Source of the DNA: Methanobacteriota archaeon
Lineage (GTDB): Archaea; Thermoplasmatota; Poseidoniia; Poseidoniales; Thalassarchaeaceae
Assembly: GCA_002727275.1 (NCBI GenBank)
Contig: PBWO01000023.1
Location: forward strand, 14,094-23,779
DNA: 9,686 nt
Direction of reading: 5' to 3'
Program-made: the position numbers and the translations under genes
Notes under the pieces: model-generated
The model's input: the letters and a program-made list of their open reading frames with translations, nothing else
What the model was told of the DNA's origin: nothing
Database searches by the model: none
Part shown: positions 7,191 to 9,686 of the stretch, piece after piece
How the letters are laid out: each line of letters opens with the position of its first letter
How positions within the stretch are numbered: the stretch's first letter is position 1

Positions 7191-8702
7191 CTAGACAGCC
7201 GACTCGGCCTTGACCTTCTCAGCCGATGAGAAGTGGTTCAGGCAATCCCTGAGGATTTCGATAATCAGGTCGATCTCGGCCGAGGTGATGGCGAAGTGGG
7301 GTGTGAACCTGAGGGCGTTCTGGCCTCCATGAATAACTCCAAGGCCATTTTCCCTACACCATTCTTCGACACAGCCGAATCCTATGACAGGTAGGTCATC
7401 GGGATGTAGTTCCGCGCACAGTAATAGTCCGGTTCCCTGTACGCTTACTATTGTATCAGGAAATTCTTCAGCTAGTGCTTCCAATTTTGCTACGAACTCC
7501 AAGCCGCGCTCCCTGATATTTTTCCTCAAGTCTGGAGTAATTCTGTCAAGCACAGATATAGCAGTCTCAAGAGCTCGTGGGTTGGTTGTCATCGTGTTGC
7601 CATAGATGCCGACTACATACTGCGAGGCTGCCCTTTCAGACAAGCCTACCACTGAAAGCGGGTATTGTCCAGCATTGAGGGCTTTAGACCAAGTCTCCAT
7701 ATCCGGAATCTCACAGTCCTCAAATCCCTCATAGTCGATGATACTTAGGCAACCCTGACCTCTCAGTCCTGCTTGTATAGAGTCAACCAGTAACATGCTG
7801 CCGTGCTGGGTACACAGCGAACGGGCGGTGTCGTAGAACTCCCTTGTCACGCACTGTCCGGGGTTTCCTTCACCCATCACTGGCTCCATTGCCATGAGTT
7901 CGATGAAGAAGCCTTCATCATTAGCGCGAGCGAAGACCGCATTTAGCGAGTCCACATCATTGGATGGAGTGAATATCACATTGTCTCTCTCGCGGAAGGT
8001 TGCGAGATTCTTCTCATATGACTCGCTACATGAGTCGGAAATCATCGCTGGCCTCTGAGTTCGTCCATGGAAAGCTTCGGTCAGTGCGACCAGTTTGGTC
8101 GGCTTGCCCTCATGCCGCCCTCCAGGTCCAGTCATCACCTGGGTATTAGCATCCGCAATTCGCATAGAAACAGTGACTGATTCCGAACCGCTATTCAAGC
8201 AGACGAATTGCGAGAATGGGCAGCCTCCCCTAGTGTGACCAACCTCTTTTCTGAGTCTATCAGCTAGTCTCTTTTGGCTAAATGACGGAGTCATGACGTT
8301 GGCCATTACCCAATTCTGCTTCATTGAATGTAAGACATCATCGGGCCCATGCCCCATTCCTAGCATGCCATAGCCGCCGTTGTCATGGAGCACAGCACCG
8401 TGAGAGGTAACAATCCAGGGACCCCTAGCTGCAAGAGCAACATATGGATTAACAGTCGGTGCTGAATAGAAATTGACATAATCAGATTGTAGATGTTCTA
8501 CGAGGCTGGCCTCGTCGCGCTCCAGATGCTCAGAATGGTCAATTGACAGGCGCTCGAATGTATCTGACGCCTCCTCTATAGCACGGCTGAGAGTTGGATC
8601 GGACTCAAGGAAGTCCTCTATTGCGCTATCTGAAATCCCTACCGTTCTTGGTTCTCCGGTCGCGTTTCGAATGGACTCCAAAGTCGCCAGCCAATCCCCC
8701 AT
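7191..8702 (-). CDS. Class-III PLP-dependent aminotransferase
   Basis: A 503-residue fold-type I, class-III (ornithine/lysine/4-aminobutyrate type) aminotransferase. Landmarks are CLNSGSESV (about 168-176, the PLP-phosphate loop), EAFHGRT (about 209-215, aromatic/His stacking the cofactor), MAMEPVMGEG (about 270-279, with the family Glu), LLVDSIQAGLRGQG (about 304-317, Asp307 for the pyridine nitrogen and Gln310), WSKALNAGQYPLSVV (about 338-352, Lys340 as Schiff-base lysine), GNTMTTNPRALE (about 368-379) and ALRFTPHFAIT (about 463-473). All key cofactor residues are present, so it should be active. About 75-80 residues precede the usual start of the fold, rich in acidic and polar residues. 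The canonical DExQxGxGRTG is altered to DSIQAGLRGQG. The substrate cannot be assigned; the lysine 6-aminotransferase group is one candidate. The SDR-like gene follows directly. No Shine-Dalgarno site precedes ATG 8702, and no other in-frame start is present upstream. Confidence 0.92.
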   Translation of the reverse strand: MGDWLATLESIRNATGEPRTVGISDSAIEDFLESDPTLSRAIEEASDTFERLSIDHSEHLERDEASLVEHLQSDYVNFYSAPTVNPYVALAARGPWIVTSHGAVLHDNGGYGMLGMGHGPDDVLHSMKQNWVMANVMTPSFSQKRLADRLRKEVGHTRGGCPFSQFVCLNSGSESVTVSMRIADANTQVMTGPGGRHEGKPTKLVALTEAFHGRTQRPAMISDSCSESYEKNLATFRERDNVIFTPSNDVDSLNAVFARANDEGFFIELMAMEPVMGEGNPGQCVTREFYDTARSLCTQHGSMLLVDSIQAGLRGQGCLSIIDYEGFEDCEIPDMETWSKALNAGQYPLSVVGLSERAASQYVVGIYGNTMTTNPRALETAISVLDRITPDLRKNIRERGLEFVAKLEALAEEFPDTIVSVQGTGLLLCAELHPDDLPVIGFGCVEEWCRENGLGVIHGGQNALRFTPHFAITSAEIDLIIEILRDCLNHFSSAEKVKAESAV

Positions 8703-8796
8703 CGAGGAATGCCAATACGGACATGCACATCAACATTCGTCTACAATCGATTTTGGCATCTTCGAAAATTGTGCAGAACCGAGAGAAACTTGATTT

Positions 8797-8882
8797 CCGA
8801 TAATCACCCAAATAATCAAACTGATTTTAGTTTTCCAATTGAAATTTTCATTATTGATTGAAATTTCTAATTGGATTATCGG
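8797..8882. repeat. Inverted and direct repeats in AT-rich divergent promoter region
   Basis: CCGATAATC at 8797-8805 and its exact reverse complement GATTATCGG at 8874-8882 form a nine-base inverted repeat. ATAATCA occurs twice in direct orientation at 8800-8806 and 8812-8818, spaced 12 bases start to start. A second, imperfect inverted repeat pairs CCAATTGAAATTTTC (8835-8849) with GAAATTTCTAATTGG (8860-8874). The region is clearly more AT-rich than its surroundings and lies between two divergent genes, so a protein-binding regulatory region is the natural reading. The binding protein is unknown. Confidence 0.5.
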
Positions 8883-8894
8883 TCTTTGTTATCG

Positions 8895-8904
8895 TATAGT
8901 ATAA
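8895..8904 (+). promoter_or_regulatory. TATA-like promoter element for the PRC-barrel gene
   Basis: TATAGTATAA lies at the right edge of the AT-rich block. Archaeal transcription usually starts about 22-27 bases downstream of such a box, here around 8925-8930, which would give a leader of about 50 bases before the ATG at 8980. No experimental support. Confidence 0.4.
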
Positions 8905-8928
8905 GTGCTAAACAACCTTCTTGAAGGC

Positions 8929-8975
8929 GGGAGAAATGCCTGGGGGATGCAGTTCTCCTCCCAACGGGGGGGGAT
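8929..8975 (+). promoter_or_regulatory. Leader with two mutually exclusive hairpins over the ribosome binding site
   Basis: GGAGAA at 8930-8935 is exactly complementary to TTCTCC at 8953-8958. The same segment, extended as CTCCTCCC (8955-8962), can instead pair across a short AAC loop with the run of eight G residues at 8966-8973, mostly C-G pairs with a central U-G. That G-run is the likely Shine-Dalgarno element, since it ends six bases before ATG 8980. The two pairings cannot coexist. An additional small palindrome CCTTCTTGAAGG lies at 8916-8927, near or before the predicted transcript start. Pairings are seen directly; control of translation is inferred. Confidence 0.4.
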
Positions 8976-8979
8976 TTGA

Positions 8980-9567
8980 ATGAGCGATGAATACAGAATA
9001 CAGGAACTATTGCAGAGAGATGTCTACGTCGGTGACACTCGTGTCGGTGTGATTACCGGCGAGCGATTCCATCCGCGCGACGAACTCGTGCAATCGATGC
9101 GGATCAAGGTCGAAGGAGAAGTAGCAGAAGAATACATGAGGAAGCCAGCGGAGTTTGCTCCGCTTTCGAAGGAGTTGGTACACAGCATCAGGTCTGATGG
9201 CGGTGTGAAACTGTCTAAGTCAATGCGCGAGTTGCAGAGACGTTGGAGGAACACAGTCAGGATCGATGAGAAGTTGTATGCTCCTGACGAACTACTCGAT
9301 AGAGCGGTTCTGGACAATGATGGAATGGACCTGGGTAATGTGATTGACTTGGTGAAAATCAAGCGCACGTACAAGGGAGTAGTGCTGCAACCACATTACA
9401 TTGTCAGGGCAAAGCACGGCCTACCTGAGACCATCGTAGTTCCAGTAGCTCAGCTAGCAAGGACAACAGCGCGACTTGATGAGGTGATTTTGCGTTGCTC
9501 GGTTCAGAGACTAGTCACCTTGCCCAGTTATCTGAAACTAAATGGCGAAGGTCTAGAAGAAGAATGA
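8980..9567 (+). CDS. Two-domain PRC-barrel-like protein of unknown function
   Basis: A 195-residue, highly charged soluble protein without signal peptide or membrane segment. It appears to hold two related beta-rich halves. The first (about 8-75) is QRDVYVGDTRVGVITGERFHP onward. The second (about 93-178) runs from VRIDEKLYAPDELLDRAVLD through GMDLGNVIDLVKIKRTYKGV to LPETIVVPVAQLARTT. The pattern of short beta strands with a G-x-V/I-x turn and a hydrophobic final strand recalls PRC-barrel domains, which occur in the ribosome maturation factor RimM, in photosynthetic reaction centres and in archaeal cell-division proteins such as CdpB. The assignment is a fold impression, not a motif match. ATG 8980 follows a run of eight G residues at 8966-8973. 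The tRNA-Ile gene begins 53 bases after the stop on the same strand and may share its transcript. Role unknown. Confidence 0.8.
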   Translation: MSDEYRIQELLQRDVYVGDTRVGVITGERFHPRDELVQSMRIKVEGEVAEEYMRKPAEFAPLSKELVHSIRSDGGVKLSKSMRELQRRWRNTVRIDEKLYAPDELLDRAVLDNDGMDLGNVIDLVKIKRTYKGVVLQPHYIVRAKHGLPETIVVPVAQLARTTARLDEVILRCSVQRLVTLPSYLKLNGEGLEEE

Positions 9568-9569
9568 AT

Positions 9570-9584
9570 TGTTCACAGGGAACA
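9570..9584 (+). repeat. Short hairpin just after the PRC-barrel gene stop
   Basis: TGTTC and GAACA form a five-base stem around an ACAGG loop, two bases after the stop codon. There is no T-run after it, so it is not a classical terminator. It could be a processing or mRNA-end element between the coding gene and the tRNA, or chance. Confidence 0.25.
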
Positions 9585-9620
9585 TCTTGAAATTGGGTTT
9601 GCTTCTCGCATGTCTGCTCA

Positions 9621-9686
9621 GGGCGTGTAGCTTAGTTTGGCTGGAGCACCCGGCTGATAACCGGGAGGTCACAGGTTCAAATCCTG
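9621..9686 (+). tRNA. tRNA-Ile (GAU), 3' end cut by window edge
   Basis: GGGCGTG (9621-9627) is the 5' acceptor strand, followed by TA and a D-arm with GCTT...AGC pairing. The anticodon stem is CCCGG/CCGGG (9649-9653 with 9661-9665) around the loop CTGATAA, giving anticodon GAT at 9656-9658 for isoleucine. Variable loop AGGTC and T-arm ACAGG-TTCAAAT-CCTG follow before the window stops, so the last T-stem base, the 3' acceptor strand and any encoded CCA are not seen. No intron interrupts the visible part. No strong TATA box is seen at the expected distance upstream, so co-transcription with the preceding gene is possible. Confidence 0.95.

Larger units (their letters stand above)
8703..8979. 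promoter_or_regulatory. 277-base non-coding divergent intergenic region
   Basis: No convincing gene lies between the aminotransferase start (minus strand) and the PRC-barrel gene start (plus strand). From left to right it contains about 95 bases upstream of the aminotransferase without an obvious TATA box, then the AT-rich repeat cluster, a TATA-like element facing right near 8895, and a G-rich leader with alternative hairpins. The aminotransferase promoter could not be located. Confidence 0.6.

Noticed and set aside
8626..8811. 61-codon minus-strand frame overlapping the aminotransferase start
   Set aside because: It is in a different frame from the aminotransferase, mostly overlaps its 5' end, and has no motif or ribosome binding site.
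1..9686. CRISPR array, insertion sequence, prophage or integration site
   Set aside because: No regularly spaced repeats, transposase or integrase frames, or terminal inverted repeats were seen. The tRNA at the right edge is cut off, so a tRNA-associated integration beyond the window cannot be judged.

Overview
The window looks like a piece of a mesophilic archaeal chromosome, most likely a planktonic marine euryarchaeon of the Marine Group II (Poseidoniales) type. The lineage is an inference. It rests on a deoxyhypusine synthase gene (archaeal or eukaryotic, not bacterial), a bacterial-type UvrB next to it (typical of mesophilic archaea that acquired Uvr genes), tightly packed genes with GGAG/GGTGAT-type Shine-Dalgarno sites, TATA-like promoter elements and moderate GC content. 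No rRNA, insertion sequence, CRISPR array or phage gene was seen.

Layout. At the left edge, on the minus strand, is the first part of a FAD/NAD(P)-binding oxidoreductase gene. Diverging from it, a plus-strand cluster runs from about 170 to 6267: a UbiD-family decarboxylase, a UbiA-family polyprenyltransferase, UvrB and deoxyhypusine synthase. The first three genes are joined by two one-base TGATG stop/start overlaps, and the fourth overlaps or nearly abuts uvrB. The UbiD-UbiA pair resembles the late steps of menaquinone synthesis by the futalosine route (MqnL and MqnP types). The truncated flavoprotein could act on the same polyprenyl product. UvrB (nucleotide excision repair) and deoxyhypusine synthase (aIF5A modification) are apparently unrelated passengers of the same transcript.

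A small plus-strand gene (about 60 codons) follows. Its C-terminal half looks like the bacterial histone H1-like Hc1 family. Its stop overlaps the stop of a convergent minus-strand pair: a class-III PLP aminotransferase with a long N-terminal extension, followed 7 bases later by a shortened, apparently non-catalytic relative of extended SDR (epimerase) proteins.

The 277-base AT-rich gap at 8703-8979 separates the aminotransferase from a divergent gene for a 195-residue protein with two PRC-barrel-like halves. The gap holds clustered inverted and direct repeats, a TATA-like element, and a leader in which two mutually exclusive hairpins can be drawn, one of them covering a run of eight G residues that serves as the ribosome binding site. 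The window ends inside a tRNA-Ile(GAU) gene.

The most interesting items are the Hc1-like mini-gene, the possible RNA switch in the PRC-protein leader, the eroded SDR protein coupled to the aminotransferase, and the extra segments in UvrB. None has been tested by a database search.
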